A DNA stretch of 64,000 nucleotides from Fontibacterium meridianamericanum. GTDB taxonomy: Bacteria > Pseudomonadota > Alphaproteobacteria > Pelagibacterales > Pelagibacteraceae. Shown here in pieces: positions 27,774 through 37,858 of this stretch. Position numbers and translations under genes: made by a program. Where the stretch lies: the NCBI GenBank assembly GCA_965235635.1, contig CBDDYR010000001.1, forward strand, positions 186,001 through 250,000. The letters are read 5' to 3'. Positions within the stretch are counted from its first letter, which is position 1. Each line of letters starts with the position of its first letter. The notes beneath the pieces were generated by a model, which saw only the letters and a list, made by a program, of their open reading frames with translations, ran no database searches and was not told the DNA's origin.

Positions 27774-29795
27774 TAGCTTTAACCATTCTTTTTCTTCTAT
27801 AATCTTTACGCCCAATTCTTTAGCTCTATCCACTTTATTCTTTGTTGGCTTAGATAAACCAATAACTAAATAATCTAATTTTTTAGTAACAGAGCTTAAT
27901 ATTTTTGCCCCTAAGGTTTCTGCTAAAGACTTTGCTTCAGATCTACTCATAGTAGAAAATCCTCCTGTAAACATAATATTTTTTCCTGAAAAAAAACTAT
28001 CTATTTTCTTTTCTATATAATCTTGAATATTTAAAATCTTACTTAACTGCTCAACAACTTTACTATTTTTTTTATCTTTAAAAAAATGCACTAAAGACTC
28101 AATTTGAGTTTCTCCAATTCCATCAATCTCATCTAAATTTTTAATTTCATTTATTAAAAGATCTGAATTACAAAGTTTCATAAAATTTTTTATTGAAATA
28201 AAATAACGAGATAAGTTTTTAGCATTTTCTTGGCCAATATGACGTATACCAAGGCTGTATATAAATTTGGAAAGACTTATATCTTTGCATTTTTCAATAG
28301 CTATCTTTAAATTATTTACTGATAATTCTCCCCAGCCATCTAATTTTTCTATTTTTTTATAATCAAGATTAAAAATATCTTGTGGTAAACGAATAAAATT
28401 TAAAGACCAAAAATCCTCTACAATTTTTTTTCCAAAACCTTCAATATCGAGCGCTTCTTTTGAAACAAAATGCTTAATTTTTTCCCTTGCCATAAATTCA
28501 CAATTAAATCCTGTATCTGTACATCTTTTAACTGCGTCTAATTTTTTTGAAGTTTCGTTGTAATCCTTAACTGCTGGTCGCCCGCAAAGACATTTGTCTG
28601 GAAATATATATTTTTTACTATTTTTATCTCTTTTTGATTTAATAACTTCAACAACTTGGGGAATAACATCACCTGCTCTTTGAATGATAACAGTATCGTT
28701 TAGTCTGATATCTTTTCTTATTATTTCATCTTCGTTATGTAACGTTGCATTTGAAACCATAACACCGCCCACATTGACTGGATCTAATTTTGCAACTGGC
28801 GTTAACGCTCCAGTTCTTCCAACTTGAATTTCAATTTTACGAATAACAGTTGTAGCTTTTTCAGATGAAAACTTATGAGCAATGGCCCATCTTGGTGATG
28901 ATGATAAACTTCCAAGTCTTTTTTGTAAGGTTAAATCGTTAACTTTATAAACAATACCGTCAATATCATAATCTAGTGAAGATCTTATTTCCTCAATATA
29001 AAAATAACCCTTAATTAATTCATCTACTGTACTAAAAGTTCTTGTAAGCGGATTTACTTTAAAACCAATTTTCTTACAAAAATTTAAAAAGTTTAAATGA
29101 GTTTTAAATCTTTTTTCATCAATATTACCAATGCTATGAGCAAAAAACTTTAAGGGTATTAAAGCTGTCTTTTTTGAGTCTTTTTGTCTTAAAGATCCTC
29201 CTGCAGCATTTCTTGGATTTGCAAAATCATTTTTTATTTTTTCAAAATCTTTTTTTCCAATATAAACTTCGCCTCTAATCTCAAATTCTTTATCTATTCT
29301 TTCACCATGAAGAACTTTGGGGATATCTTTAATAGTTAATAAATTTTCTGTAATATCTTCACCATATTCACCATCTCCTCTTGAAAGTCCTCTAATAATC
29401 TTATTGTTTTTATAAATTAAAGACGCAGAAATACCATCAATCTTGGGTTCCGCTGTTAATTCTATAGGAGCATCTTTTTCAAGATTTAAATAATTTCTAA
29501 TCTTTTTTAAGAAATCTCCTACATCATCTTTTGTAAAAGCATTATCCAGGGATAACATCGGTACAAGATGTTTAACTTTAGAAAATTTTTCTGAAGGTTT
29601 ATAACCTACTTTTTTTGTTGGAGAATCTTTAACTGCAATATCAGGATTTTTTTTCTCAAATTCTAAAATATCTTTTTTAATATTGTCATATTCAGCATCT
29701 GAAACTAATGGTTTATCGTTATCATAATAAGCTTTATTAAGTTTTTCAATTAAAGTGATTTTCTCTTTGTACTCTTTTAAAGATAAAGACTTCAT
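27759..29795 (-). CDS. ligA: NAD-dependent DNA ligase
   Basis: Seals nicks in replication and repair, using NAD+. 678 aa, the standard LigA length. The adenylated lysine is K118 in EPKIDG; the nucleotidyltransferase and OB domains follow, then a four-cysteine zinc finger (CLCGRP ... RCTDTGFNC), helix-hairpin-helix repeats (GIRHIGQENA, LDEIDGIGETQ) and a C-terminal BRCT domain from about residue 605. It is the last gene of the long division and cell-wall cluster, 6 bases after bamD. The recN gene often found between bamD and ligA in alphaproteobacteria is absent. Confidence 0.96.
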   Translation of the reverse strand: MKSLSLKEYKEKITLIEKLNKAYYDNDKPLVSDAEYDNIKKDILEFEKKNPDIAVKDSPTKKVGYKPSEKFSKVKHLVPMLSLDNAFTKDDVGDFLKKIRNYLNLEKDAPIELTAEPKIDGISASLIYKNNKIIRGLSRGDGEYGEDITENLLTIKDIPKVLHGERIDKEFEIRGEVYIGKKDFEKIKNDFANPRNAAGGSLRQKDSKKTALIPLKFFAHSIGNIDEKRFKTHLNFLNFCKKIGFKVNPLTRTFSTVDELIKGYFYIEEIRSSLDYDIDGIVYKVNDLTLQKRLGSLSSSPRWAIAHKFSSEKATTVIRKIEIQVGRTGALTPVAKLDPVNVGGVMVSNATLHNEDEIIRKDIRLNDTVIIQRAGDVIPQVVEVIKSKRDKNSKKYIFPDKCLCGRPAVKDYNETSKKLDAVKRCTDTGFNCEFMAREKIKHFVSKEALDIEGFGKKIVEDFWSLNFIRLPQDIFNLDYKKIEKLDGWGELSVNNLKIAIEKCKDISLSKFIYSLGIRHIGQENAKNLSRYFISIKNFMKLCNSDLLINEIKNLDEIDGIGETQIESLVHFFKDKKNSKVVEQLSKILNIQDYIEKKIDSFFSGKNIMFTGGFSTMSRSEAKSLAETLGAKILSSVTKKLDYLVIGLSKPTKNKVDRAKELGVKIIEEKEWLKLSSNN

Positions 29796-29801
29796 TAAAA
29801 A

Positions 29802-30626
29802 TTAATTAAGTATTTTTTTAAAACTATCTAAAAGAGATTTGTCTTTTTTAGGTAAGGCTATTTGATTTGTTGAAACCAATAAATAACTTTTTTTATACCA
29901 CTCACTAGAATTAAAATTATAACCTAAAATTGCTGCAGCTTTACTTGCATCTTCTTCCAGTCCTAATTTATGATAAATCTCAACAAGTCGATATAGAGCC
30001 TCTTCGATATAAATTGTAGTTTGATATTTATCTACAATTGTTTTTAATCTGTTAATCGCTGCTGCCCATTTTTGTTTATTCATATAATATCTTGCAACAT
30101 ACATTTCTTTTCCAGCCATCAAATCGTTTAAAAGATCTAATTTATATTTTGCATCATCTGCATACTCAGTATTTGGATAAGTAGTTATTAACGATTTAAA
30201 CTGATTTATCGCTTTAACGGTTTTTTCTTGATCTTTAGAAAACTCACTCACCTCTTCGAAATAGCAAACGCCTTTTAAATACTCCACATAAACTCTTTCT
30301 GGATTATTTGGATAAAATTTTACATAACGTTCAAGTACAGAAAGTGTGTCCACACAACGATTTGCCTCATAATAAACGTATGCCATCATTAATAAGGATT
30401 TTGGAGCCCACTCTGTATAAGAATAGTCTTTTTCTACCATCTTAAACTTTTCAATTGCGGCTTCAGCTTTACCTTCATTAAAATCATCCATCGCATATCC
30501 CCACAATTTAGGTAGACTAACTTTTTCTTTTGGTGGAGCGACCAAAGGTTTATCATCTGAGGAAGAGCAACTTAAAAGGAGTAAAAAAATGAAAAAAATA
30601 TTGAAAATTGGTTTTAGTTTAAACAT
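29802..30626 (-). CDS. bamD: Outer-membrane assembly lipoprotein BamD
   Basis: Essential lipoprotein of the BAM complex, which inserts beta-barrel proteins into the outer membrane. 274 aa. The signal peptide ends in a lipobox with the acylated cysteine at position 20 (LLLSC), followed by tetratricopeptide repeats (for example WGYAMDDFNEGKAEAAIEKF and YPNTEYADDAKYKL). It lies between lpxC and ligA, the common alphaproteobacterial position. A predicted periplasmic location follows from the lipobox. Confidence 0.93.
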   Translation of the reverse strand: MFKLKPIFNIFFIFLLLLSCSSSDDKPLVAPPKEKVSLPKLWGYAMDDFNEGKAEAAIEKFKMVEKDYSYTEWAPKSLLMMAYVYYEANRCVDTLSVLERYVKFYPNNPERVYVEYLKGVCYFEEVSEFSKDQEKTVKAINQFKSLITTYPNTEYADDAKYKLDLLNDLMAGKEMYVARYYMNKQKWAAAINRLKTIVDKYQTTIYIEEALYRLVEIYHKLGLEEDASKAAAILGYNFNSSEWYKKSYLLVSTNQIALPKKDKSLLDSFKKILN

Positions 30627-30676
30627 TAAAATTAAAAGTTTTTATTATTTCTTTTAATTAAGTTTTACCACTAAAA

Positions 30677-31612
30677 TTATAAATTCACTACAAGTTGATT
30701 AGCCGAGTAAGAACTAACAGAAGAGAAATTTTTAGTTTTTTGAGTTGTTAAATTCCATGCGTTTTTATTTTTTATTAAAGCCTCCAATAATTTTCGTGTC
30801 ATGTCATGACCACCCTGATAGCAATTGACTTTCCCAATAAGCGAGTAACCTGCTAAATATAAATCGCCTATGCAGTCTAAAATTTTATGTCTTACAAACT
30901 CATCTTTGTGTCTCAAACCATCTTGATTCAAAACTTTATCTTCAGAGACAACAATTGCATTTTCTAAAGAACCTCCTTTTGCAAGTCCCATCTTAAATAT
31001 ATTTTCAAGATCTTTTTGTAAACAAAACGTTCTAGAGTCATGAACTTCCATAAATCCATTTTTTTCTAAATATATTTTTTTACTTTGTTTTTTAATAACA
31101 CGATCATGAAAATCAATTTCATAATCAATTTCTAATTTATTCTTACTCGTTGGTTCAATTGAAATAGATTTATCTTTGTCTTTAATAACAATTTTTTTTA
31201 AAATTTTTATATATTTTTTTTCAAAACTTTGGACTGTAGTTCCTGTATCTTGAATCGCAATGGCAAACTCTTTTGAACTTCCATCCAATATTGGCAGTTC
31301 CTGGTTATCAACTTCTACTATTGCATTATCAATACCCATACCTGATAAAGCTGACATTAAGTGCTCGATAGTTGAGATTGAAACATACTTATTAGAAATA
31401 GTTGTGCATAACTTTGCTGGCAAAGCATTACTAATATGGGCCTGAATAATTTTTTCTTTTCCTTTATAATCGACTCTAACAAAAGTTATTCCTGAATTGG
31501 GTGCTGATGGCTTAACTGAAAGATTTGCAATTAATCCACTATGAAGACCAATGCCCTTGAAATTGATTTTTGACTTTAAAGTCTTTTGATACATATTCCA
31601 GATGGAATACAT
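30677..31612 (-). CDS. lpxC: UDP-3-O-acyl-N-acetylglucosamine deacetylase
   Basis: First committed step of lipid A synthesis, a zinc deacetylase. 311 aa. Zinc and catalytic residues are in STIEHLMSAL (H84), RHKILDCIGDL (His and Asp) and GGHD. The family opening KTLK..INFKGIGLHSG is present. The start could be the ATG at 31612 or, six codons later, the ATG at 31594 (MYQKTLK), which fits the family's usual N-terminus better; neither has a clear ribosome site. Its presence means the cell makes lipopolysaccharide. It follows ftsA directly, since ftsZ has moved. Confidence 0.95.
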   Translation of the reverse strand: MYSIWNMYQKTLKSKINFKGIGLHSGLIANLSVKPSAPNSGITFVRVDYKGKEKIIQAHISNALPAKLCTTISNKYVSISTIEHLMSALSGMGIDNAIVEVDNQELPILDGSSKEFAIAIQDTGTTVQSFEKKYIKILKKIVIKDKDKSISIEPTSKNKLEIDYEIDFHDRVIKKQSKKIYLEKNGFMEVHDSRTFCLQKDLENIFKMGLAKGGSLENAIVVSEDKVLNQDGLRHKDEFVRHKILDCIGDLYLAGYSLIGKVNCYQGGHDMTRKLLEALIKNKNAWNLTTQKTKNFSSVSSYSANQLVVNL

Positions 31613-31659
31613 ATTTAGTAAAATCTATAACAATAGCTAATCACCTTTTGTTACAATTT

Positions 31660-32895
31660 CTACTTTTGAAAAATAGATAAAAGTCTTGAAAAAAAGCCTG
31701 TATTTTTAAATTTAATTGGCAAAACTTCGGAAGGGAATCCATAAAAATAGTTTTTAACTATTCCGTAACAGACTAAAAAATCTTGCGATAAATTGTTAAC
31801 TAAATTTTGATCGTCATGTTTTTTTTGCAAAACAAGCTCGGTTCTTTGTGAAAAGTATCTTTTTACTAAATTTGTTAAACCAATTAAATTTGACCCTCTA
31901 CCAGAAAGATAAATTTTTTTAGTTTTTATATCTATTAAATTATAAGATTTAATTTTTCTATAAATTAATTGCAAAATTTCTTCAATCCTGGAATTAATAA
32001 TAGTATTAACCATTGTCTTAGAAATCTTTCTAAAATCGTCATCTGGAAATAAGTGAACTGGCAAATATTCAATTTTATCTGTAATATTTTCATTTAATAT
32101 ACATTCTCCACATTCAACTTTAATTTTTTCTGCAACCTCCATTTTAATATCTAAAACTTTAGCTAAATCTTTCGAAATCTGATTTGAACCATAAGGAATA
32201 ACTCCAACATATGAAACTGTAGTATTTTCAAATACAACAAAACTTGTCTTATCTTTACCAAAATCAATACAAATAACTCCTTCATTTAAATCCTCTTGGT
32301 TTAAAAAAGATAGACCTAAAGCATAGGTACCGAAAATATAATTCTCAACTGATAATTCACAAGAATTGATAATATTTTTTAAATTATTAATAGCAGCACA
32401 TTCAGCTAAAATTGCATGAATATCAGCTGAGAAAGTATTTGCCTTAAAGCCGACTGGATCTTCAACATTAATTTTTTTATCAATTTTATAATTAGAAGAA
32501 AATATATGTAAAATTGTTTTATCTTTATTATTTTTTACAATTTCATCTACTGCAATATGAATCAGAGCTTGAATATCTTTTTCATGTTCTATTTGATCCC
32601 CATGGACACTTTTATACTCCGTTAATAAATTGCTAGAGATATTTTCAAATTCTGCGTTTATAATAATATTATCTAAAGAAATACCAGCTTGTTTTTCAGC
32701 GATTTCTAAACATTCCCGTACAGTTAAATTCGCTTCATGAAGGTTTGTGACCAAACCTTTTGTTATTCCTTTTGAAGCAACAATTGATTTTCCTAAAATT
32801 TCAATTTGATTATTTTTTAACTTTGCAATTAAACACTTAGTTTTTGAAGAACCAATATCTATAGATGCGATTAATTCATTTTTCTTAATCATCAC
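31660..32895 (-). CDS. ftsA: Cell division protein FtsA
   Basis: Actin-like ATPase that tethers FtsZ filaments to the membrane and recruits the divisome. 411 aa. The phosphate-1 loop ASIDIGSSKTKCLIA is near residues 10-24, phosphate-2 is GVICIDFGKDKTSFVVF, and the C-terminal FFSRLLSIFQ is an amphipathic helix suitable for membrane binding. The next gene is lpxC, not ftsZ. The start is one base after the ftsQ stop. Confidence 0.94.
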   Translation of the reverse strand: MMIKKNELIASIDIGSSKTKCLIAKLKNNQIEILGKSIVASKGITKGLVTNLHEANLTVRECLEIAEKQAGISLDNIIINAEFENISSNLLTEYKSVHGDQIEHEKDIQALIHIAVDEIVKNNKDKTILHIFSSNYKIDKKINVEDPVGFKANTFSADIHAILAECAAINNLKNIINSCELSVENYIFGTYALGLSFLNQEDLNEGVICIDFGKDKTSFVVFENTTVSYVGVIPYGSNQISKDLAKVLDIKMEVAEKIKVECGECILNENITDKIEYLPVHLFPDDDFRKISKTMVNTIINSRIEEILQLIYRKIKSYNLIDIKTKKIYLSGRGSNLIGLTNLVKRYFSQRTELVLQKKHDDQNLVNNLSQDFLVCYGIVKNYFYGFPSEVLPIKFKNTGFFSRLLSIFQK

Positions 32896-33564
32896 CTATT
32901 TTACAAAAATTTTGTTCTTAAGTCTTAAATCGATATATGTAAATTTTTCATCTTTAGACTGAATAAGTACCTTGTTTAAATTGCTAATCTGTTGGTTATA
33001 ATCATGTCTACCAAGCATAATTTTTTTATTACCTTTTAATATTAAATCCCATCTTTCTGAATTTATAAATTCAAAACTGGCAATACTAGATAAGTCAAAA
33101 TTATTATTATTTAATGCTTTATAAAGTCTTTTAAGATCTTCAATATCAAAGTTACCTTTAGCTTGGGTTTGATTAGAAAAATTATTAAAATTAAATTTTT
33201 CTATTAATGTAAATTCTTTAGTAATTATTAAATTATTATTCCCTTTTTTCCAAAGAACGAAAGGTTCATGCTCTACTACGACTACATTTATTGTTGATGG
33301 AAATTTTTTATTAATATTCACAAAATGAATCCATTCATTTTGTGAAATTATTTCATTCATCTTTTTATTATCTACGCTTAAAATGCTGGTATTAACTAAA
33401 AAATTAAATTGTTTTTTAATTTTTTCTAAGTCAGTATTTTTTGAACCTGAAACATTAACAGTTTTAATAATAAAAAAACCAAGTTTTAGAAGTGGTAGTT
33501 CCGGATTAAAAGTTGTAAGAAATATTAATAGTGCGATAAAAATATATCTTTTGGTTTTGATCAT
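32896..33564 (-). CDS. ftsQ: Cell division protein FtsQ
   Basis: Bitopic inner-membrane divisome protein, 222 aa, shorter than many FtsQ (about 270). One N-terminal membrane helix (residues about 8-25) is followed by a POTRA domain with the family pattern KTVNVSGSKNTDLEKIKKQF, then a beta domain with FPSTINVVVVEHEPF. It lies between ddl and ftsA as in the classical cluster and overlaps the ddl stop by 4 bases. Confidence 0.9.
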   Translation of the reverse strand: MIKTKRYIFIALLIFLTTFNPELPLLKLGFFIIKTVNVSGSKNTDLEKIKKQFNFLVNTSILSVDNKKMNEIISQNEWIHFVNINKKFPSTINVVVVEHEPFVLWKKGNNNLIITKEFTLIEKFNFNNFSNQTQAKGNFDIEDLKRLYKALNNNNFDLSSIASFEFINSERWDLILKGNKKIMLGRHDYNQQISNLNKVLIQSKDEKFTYIDLRLKNKIFVK

Positions 33565-34481
33565 CTATTAATAGAGGCATCATTAATTATCCATCTAACT
33601 AACTCATTAAAAGATATTCCATAATAATTAGCAATCTCTGGAACTAAAGATAAACTAGTCATGCCTGGTTGAGTATTTACCTCAAGTATATAAATTTTAT
33701 TAAATTTGTCAGATTCATTATATCTAAAGTCTGATCTTGTTACTCCTCTGCAACCTAAAATATTATGAGCTTGTAAAGCCATATCCAAAATTTTTTTATA
33801 ATCGATTTCATCTATTTTAACTGGAATAATATGTTTTGTTTTAGCGTTAGCTGAATATTTAGCCTCGTAATCATAAAAAGATCTTGTTGGCACAATCTCT
33901 ATTGCTCCCAAAGCCTTTGAACCCATGACAGCAACCTGAATTTCTCTTCCAGGGATATATTTTTCTAGAATTAAAAAATTATATTTTTTTAACAAAGAAA
34001 TAACTGTATCTTCATTAAATTTTTTTGCTTCATTAAAAATATAAACACCTACACTTGATCCCTCATTATTTGGTTTAACAACACATGGGTATCCAATTTT
34101 TGAACTTTGAAAATCTTTTAAATTTTTAATTACCTGATACTCTGGCGAACTAATTTTAGCATCTTTAAAAATTTTTTTTGATGTTAATTTATCCATAGCG
34201 ATAGCTGAGGATAAAATTCCAGAATGAGTGTAAGGTATTTTTAAATGTTCTAATAATCCCTGAATAGAACCATCCTCTCCAAATCTTCCGTGCAGAGCAT
34301 TAAAAACTTTATCAGGTTTATTTTTAATTAATTTTTCAATAAAATCATCTTTTGCATCTAAACTTGTCACATCAAAACCAATTTCTGCAAGTGCTTTTGC
34401 ACAGGCTTTACCACTATCTAGACTTACTTCTCTTTCAGCTGATATTCCGCCCATTAAGACTGTAACTTTTTCCTTGTTCAT
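33561..34481 (-). CDS. ddl: D-alanine--D-alanine ligase
   Basis: ATP-grasp enzyme that joins two D-alanines for the peptidoglycan stem peptide. 306 aa. N-terminal VLMGGISAEREVSLDSG, the HGRFGEDG motif, the ATP-grasp stretch PCVVKPNNEGSSVGV and the C-terminal LEVNTQPGMTSLSLVPE are all intact. It overlaps both neighbours by 4 bases. Confidence 0.96.
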   Translation of the reverse strand: MNKEKVTVLMGGISAEREVSLDSGKACAKALAEIGFDVTSLDAKDDFIEKLIKNKPDKVFNALHGRFGEDGSIQGLLEHLKIPYTHSGILSSAIAMDKLTSKKIFKDAKISSPEYQVIKNLKDFQSSKIGYPCVVKPNNEGSSVGVYIFNEAKKFNEDTVISLLKKYNFLILEKYIPGREIQVAVMGSKALGAIEIVPTRSFYDYEAKYSANAKTKHIIPVKIDEIDYKKILDMALQAHNILGCRGVTRSDFRYNESDKFNKIYILEVNTQPGMTSLSLVPEIANYYGISFNELVRWIINDASINR

Positions 34482-35386
34482 CTTTTTCCTACGACTTCTA
34501 ATTCTAGCTCTAGGTTTATATTAGTCTTTTTAAAAACTTCTTTTTTTATATTTTCAATTAAAGTTTCTGCATCTTCAGAGGTTGCTTTATCTAAATTCTC
34601 TAAAAAATTACAATGTAAATTAGATAGTTTAATCCCGCCAACCCTTAAATCAGCACATCCAGATTCTTTTATTAATTGCCAAGCTTTTTTATCTGAATTC
34701 TTGGGATTTTTAAAAGTACTACCTCCCGTTTTAATTTTCTGAGGTTGATCAGTATCTTTTTTGTTTTTTAAATTGTTCATAATTTCTAATATTTTCTGTT
34801 TTTCAAGAAAAGATCCTTTCATCTCAATATTAGTAATAATTTGATTTTTAGTAAGTGAAGTATGTCGATAAGAAAAATTAATATCTTTGTTGTTTATAAT
34901 TTTAATTTCCCCATTCATATCAATTATTGAGATACTCAATACTATTTTTGATATATCACTACCGTAACAACCTGAATTCATAACGACTCCACCTGCAACT
35001 GTTCCTGGTATGCAATATAAAAATTCAAAGCCAGTTAAATTATTATTAGCCGCATATTCTGCTAAAAGCGTTTTTTGAGTTGAAGGACCACAATTTATAA
35101 TGTCATTATTAATTCTTATATAATCAAAATCTTTTCCAAATTTTATAACTACTCCGTCAAACCCTTTATCTCTAATTAATAAATTTGAACCAGAGCCAAT
35201 TACAATAATTGGTAAATGCTGATTATTATTTTTTAAAAATATTTGTAAATCTTTAAGATCTTTCGGTTTAAAAAAAAATTTCGCTTTTCCTCCAATTCCT
35301 AGCCAATTAGATTTAGATAAATCAAAATTTTCTCTTAAATCTCCTTTAAGATTTCTTTTAAGTTGAGAATAAAAATTAATGCTCAT
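34478..35386 (-). CDS. murB: UDP-N-acetylenolpyruvoylglucosamine reductase
   Basis: FAD enzyme that completes UDP-MurNAc synthesis with NADPH. 302 aa, the type without the extra loop (type II-like, YRHTSL present). Conserved pieces are WLGIGGKAKFFFKP, VIGSGSNLLIRD, FLYCIPGTVAGGVVMNSGCYG and GGSTFKNP, plus the C-terminal glutamate in EVVGKR. It overlaps murC by 11 bases and ddl by 4. Confidence 0.95.
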   Translation of the reverse strand: MSINFYSQLKRNLKGDLRENFDLSKSNWLGIGGKAKFFFKPKDLKDLQIFLKNNNQHLPIIVIGSGSNLLIRDKGFDGVVIKFGKDFDYIRINNDIINCGPSTQKTLLAEYAANNNLTGFEFLYCIPGTVAGGVVMNSGCYGSDISKIVLSISIIDMNGEIKIINNKDINFSYRHTSLTKNQIITNIEMKGSFLEKQKILEIMNNLKNKKDTDQPQKIKTGGSTFKNPKNSDKKAWQLIKESGCADLRVGGIKLSNLHCNFLENLDKATSEDAETLIENIKKEVFKKTNINLELELEVVGKR

Positions 35387-36782
35387 TTTTTAAATTAATG
35401 GCAATTTCTCTGATCCAACTACTAATGCTTCCCGCACCCATACAAACTATAACTTCATTTCCATATGTGTGACGTTTTATAAATCTTTCTAAATCAAATT
35501 GATTTTCTATACATATGACATCTTTTTTTGAATTCTTTTTGATAAGTTTAGCTAATTCATAATGATTAATATTTTTTAATGGTTTTTCACTTGCTGCATA
35601 AATAGGACATAAAACAACTAAATCACTATCTTTAAATGCATTAGCAAATTCCTTCTTTAATGAAGCAACTCTTGAATACCGATGTGGTTGAAAAACTGTT
35701 ACAATTTTTTTTCCCTTAAATCCGGATTTAATAGCATTCAAAACAGAGGTAATTTCTGTGGGATGATGGGCATAATCATCATAAATTTCACTTCCTCTAA
35801 AGTCAGCTATTTTAGTTAATCTTCTTTGTACTCCTAAAAAATTTTTTAAAGTTTTTTTGATAGTATTGTTATTAATGCCTAAACTTTTAGCAACTCCAAT
35901 TGCAGCAGTTGCATTTAGAACATTATGTCTGCCTAATAAATTTAATTCAATATTTCTAATGTGTTCAACTTTATTATTAAGTTTTACAGATATGTTAAAA
36001 TGCATGGTCTTTCCTGAATTTTTTACATTATAGGGATGAAGATCCGATCCTCCTACAAAACCATAAGTAATAATATTAGATTTATTTTTTTTTCTTAAAA
36101 TCTTTTTTAAAAATTTATCATCACTACATACAAATGATTTACCAATCAAAGGAGTTTTATTTATAAAAATCTCAAAACTTTTATATAAATTATTAAAATT
36201 CTTATAATAATCTAAATGTTCCTTATCAATATTACTAACTACAGAGTAAGTAATAGGTATTTTTAAAAAACTACCATCAGACTCATCTGCTTCAACAACT
36301 GCCCAATCTCCTTTTCCAAATAACGCATTTGAATTAATTGAATTTAATATTCCACCATTAATAATCATTGGATCTAACTTTGCTTTAGACAAAAGGGTTG
36401 ATATCAATGAAGTAATTGTGGTTTTGCCATGAGCTCCACTAATAACTATATTTTTTTTTAATTTAACAATCTCTGAAAGCATCTCAACTCTTTGGATAAC
36501 GGGTATTCCTTTTCTTTTCGCCTCTTTTAACTCAGCATTATCTTTGCTAATTGCCGATGAAAATACGACTAATTTAGAATTTCCTACATTTTTTTTTGTA
36601 TGATTAAAAAAAACTTTTAATCCTAGCCTTTGTAATCTTTTTATATTTTTATTATTTTTAGATGGATCACTACCTTGAACTTTAAACCCAATATTATGCA
36701 TGATTTCGGCAATACCGCTCATACCTATTCCTCCGATGCCAATAAAATGGACTTGATCATTAGTTGAGATTTTAAAAGTCAT
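35376..36782 (-). CDS. murC: UDP-N-acetylmuramate--L-alanine ligase
   Basis: First Mur ligase: adds L-Ala to UDP-MurNAc. 468 aa. The N-terminal Rossmann motif is FIGIGGIGMSGIAE, the ATP loop GAHGKTTITSL, followed by EADESDGSFL and the C-terminal domain DDYAHHPTEI and FQPHRYSR, which is specific for MurC. It sits between murG and murB in the standard order. Confidence 0.96.
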   Translation of the reverse strand: MTFKISTNDQVHFIGIGGIGMSGIAEIMHNIGFKVQGSDPSKNNKNIKRLQRLGLKVFFNHTKKNVGNSKLVVFSSAISKDNAELKEAKRKGIPVIQRVEMLSEIVKLKKNIVISGAHGKTTITSLISTLLSKAKLDPMIINGGILNSINSNALFGKGDWAVVEADESDGSFLKIPITYSVVSNIDKEHLDYYKNFNNLYKSFEIFINKTPLIGKSFVCSDDKFLKKILRKKNKSNIITYGFVGGSDLHPYNVKNSGKTMHFNISVKLNNKVEHIRNIELNLLGRHNVLNATAAIGVAKSLGINNNTIKKTLKNFLGVQRRLTKIADFRGSEIYDDYAHHPTEITSVLNAIKSGFKGKKIVTVFQPHRYSRVASLKKEFANAFKDSDLVVLCPIYAASEKPLKNINHYELAKLIKKNSKKDVICIENQFDLERFIKRHTYGNEVIVCMGAGSISSWIREIAINLKNEH

Positions 36783-37858
36783 GATAAAATATTATTAATT
36801 TCTCTTTCAAAAATTTCATTAACATCCGTTTTAGTTAATTCTTTTAATTTGCTCTTTTTTTCAAGTAACTTTTCCTTGTTCATCATCAATTCTTTGACTA
36901 AATCAAATAATTTTTCACTGTTTAGATCTTGTTGATCAACAAGCCAGCAAGCATTCATTTTAAAAAAATAATCGGCATTATAAAATTGATGATTGTCTAG
37001 AGAATCTTTAAATGGGATCGCGATAAATGGTATTTGCAAAAAAGCTAACTCTGATAATGTTGAAGATCCTGCTCTTGTAATAACCAAATCTGATAACATC
37101 ATATATTTTTCAATATTTGGTTCAAAATTGAAAATAGTAACATTAGAATTATTTTTATAAGAAAAATCTATCTTTGATTCCTGTTCTTTATTTCCAGCTT
37201 GATGGAAAATTCTTATTTTTTTATTTAAACTAAATAATTTATTTAAAGAATGAGGTAATATTTTACTAAATATTTCAGCCCCTTGACTTCCCCCGATGAC
37301 CAAAAGAGTAAAATCAAAATTATTTTCTTCATTTAAATTAATATCATTTTTTGCTTTATAAATTTGCTCTCTAACTAATTGACCTACAAAACTAATTTTA
37401 TCATGGTTAATATTTAAGTTTTTAAGTGGAAATCCTGTAAATATTTTTAGCGAACTATTTAAAAAAAAATTATTAACTCTGCCAACTACAGAGTTTGTTT
37501 CATAAATAATAAATTTTTTATTTAGTAATCTTGCTGCTAATAAAATTGGAAAAGACACATAACCACCCGAACCAATAATTAATTGCGGTTTTTTAAATAA
37601 AAGAAAAATAATTGAATAAAAAAATGAAATAAATATTAAAATTATTGAGTAAATTAATCCCAAGCCTTTTTTCCCTGTAGGCGTTTTTATATTTATAAAA
37701 GTAATATTTTTTAAATTAATGTTATTTATAAATTTCTTAGCTCTATAATCCGTAATAAGATCTATGTGAAAGTTTTTTTTTTCTAAATATTGTGCAAGTG
37801 ATATGGCTGGAAATATGTGACCGCCTGTGCCACCTGTACAAATTAAAATTTTTTTCAT
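36779..37858 (-). CDS. murG: Lipid II synthase MurG (GlcNAc transferase)
   Basis: Peripheral membrane glycosyltransferase (GT28) that adds GlcNAc to lipid I to make lipid II. 359 aa. The donor/acceptor motifs are GGTGGHIFPA (residues 8-17), IGSGGYVSFP, IGGSQGA and, in the C-terminal domain, ITRAGSSTLSELA. A central hydrophobic stretch (YSIILIFISFFYSIIFLLF) is longer than in E. coli MurG and may help membrane binding. It overlaps murC by 4 bases. Confidence 0.95.
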   Translation of the reverse strand: MKKILICTGGTGGHIFPAISLAQYLEKKNFHIDLITDYRAKKFINNINLKNITFINIKTPTGKKGLGLIYSIILIFISFFYSIIFLLFKKPQLIIGSGGYVSFPILLAARLLNKKFIIYETNSVVGRVNNFFLNSSLKIFTGFPLKNLNINHDKISFVGQLVREQIYKAKNDINLNEENNFDFTLLVIGGSQGAEIFSKILPHSLNKLFSLNKKIRIFHQAGNKEQESKIDFSYKNNSNVTIFNFEPNIEKYMMLSDLVITRAGSSTLSELAFLQIPFIAIPFKDSLDNHQFYNADYFFKMNACWLVDQQDLNSEKLFDLVKELMMNKEKLLEKKSKLKELTKTDVNEIFEREINNILS

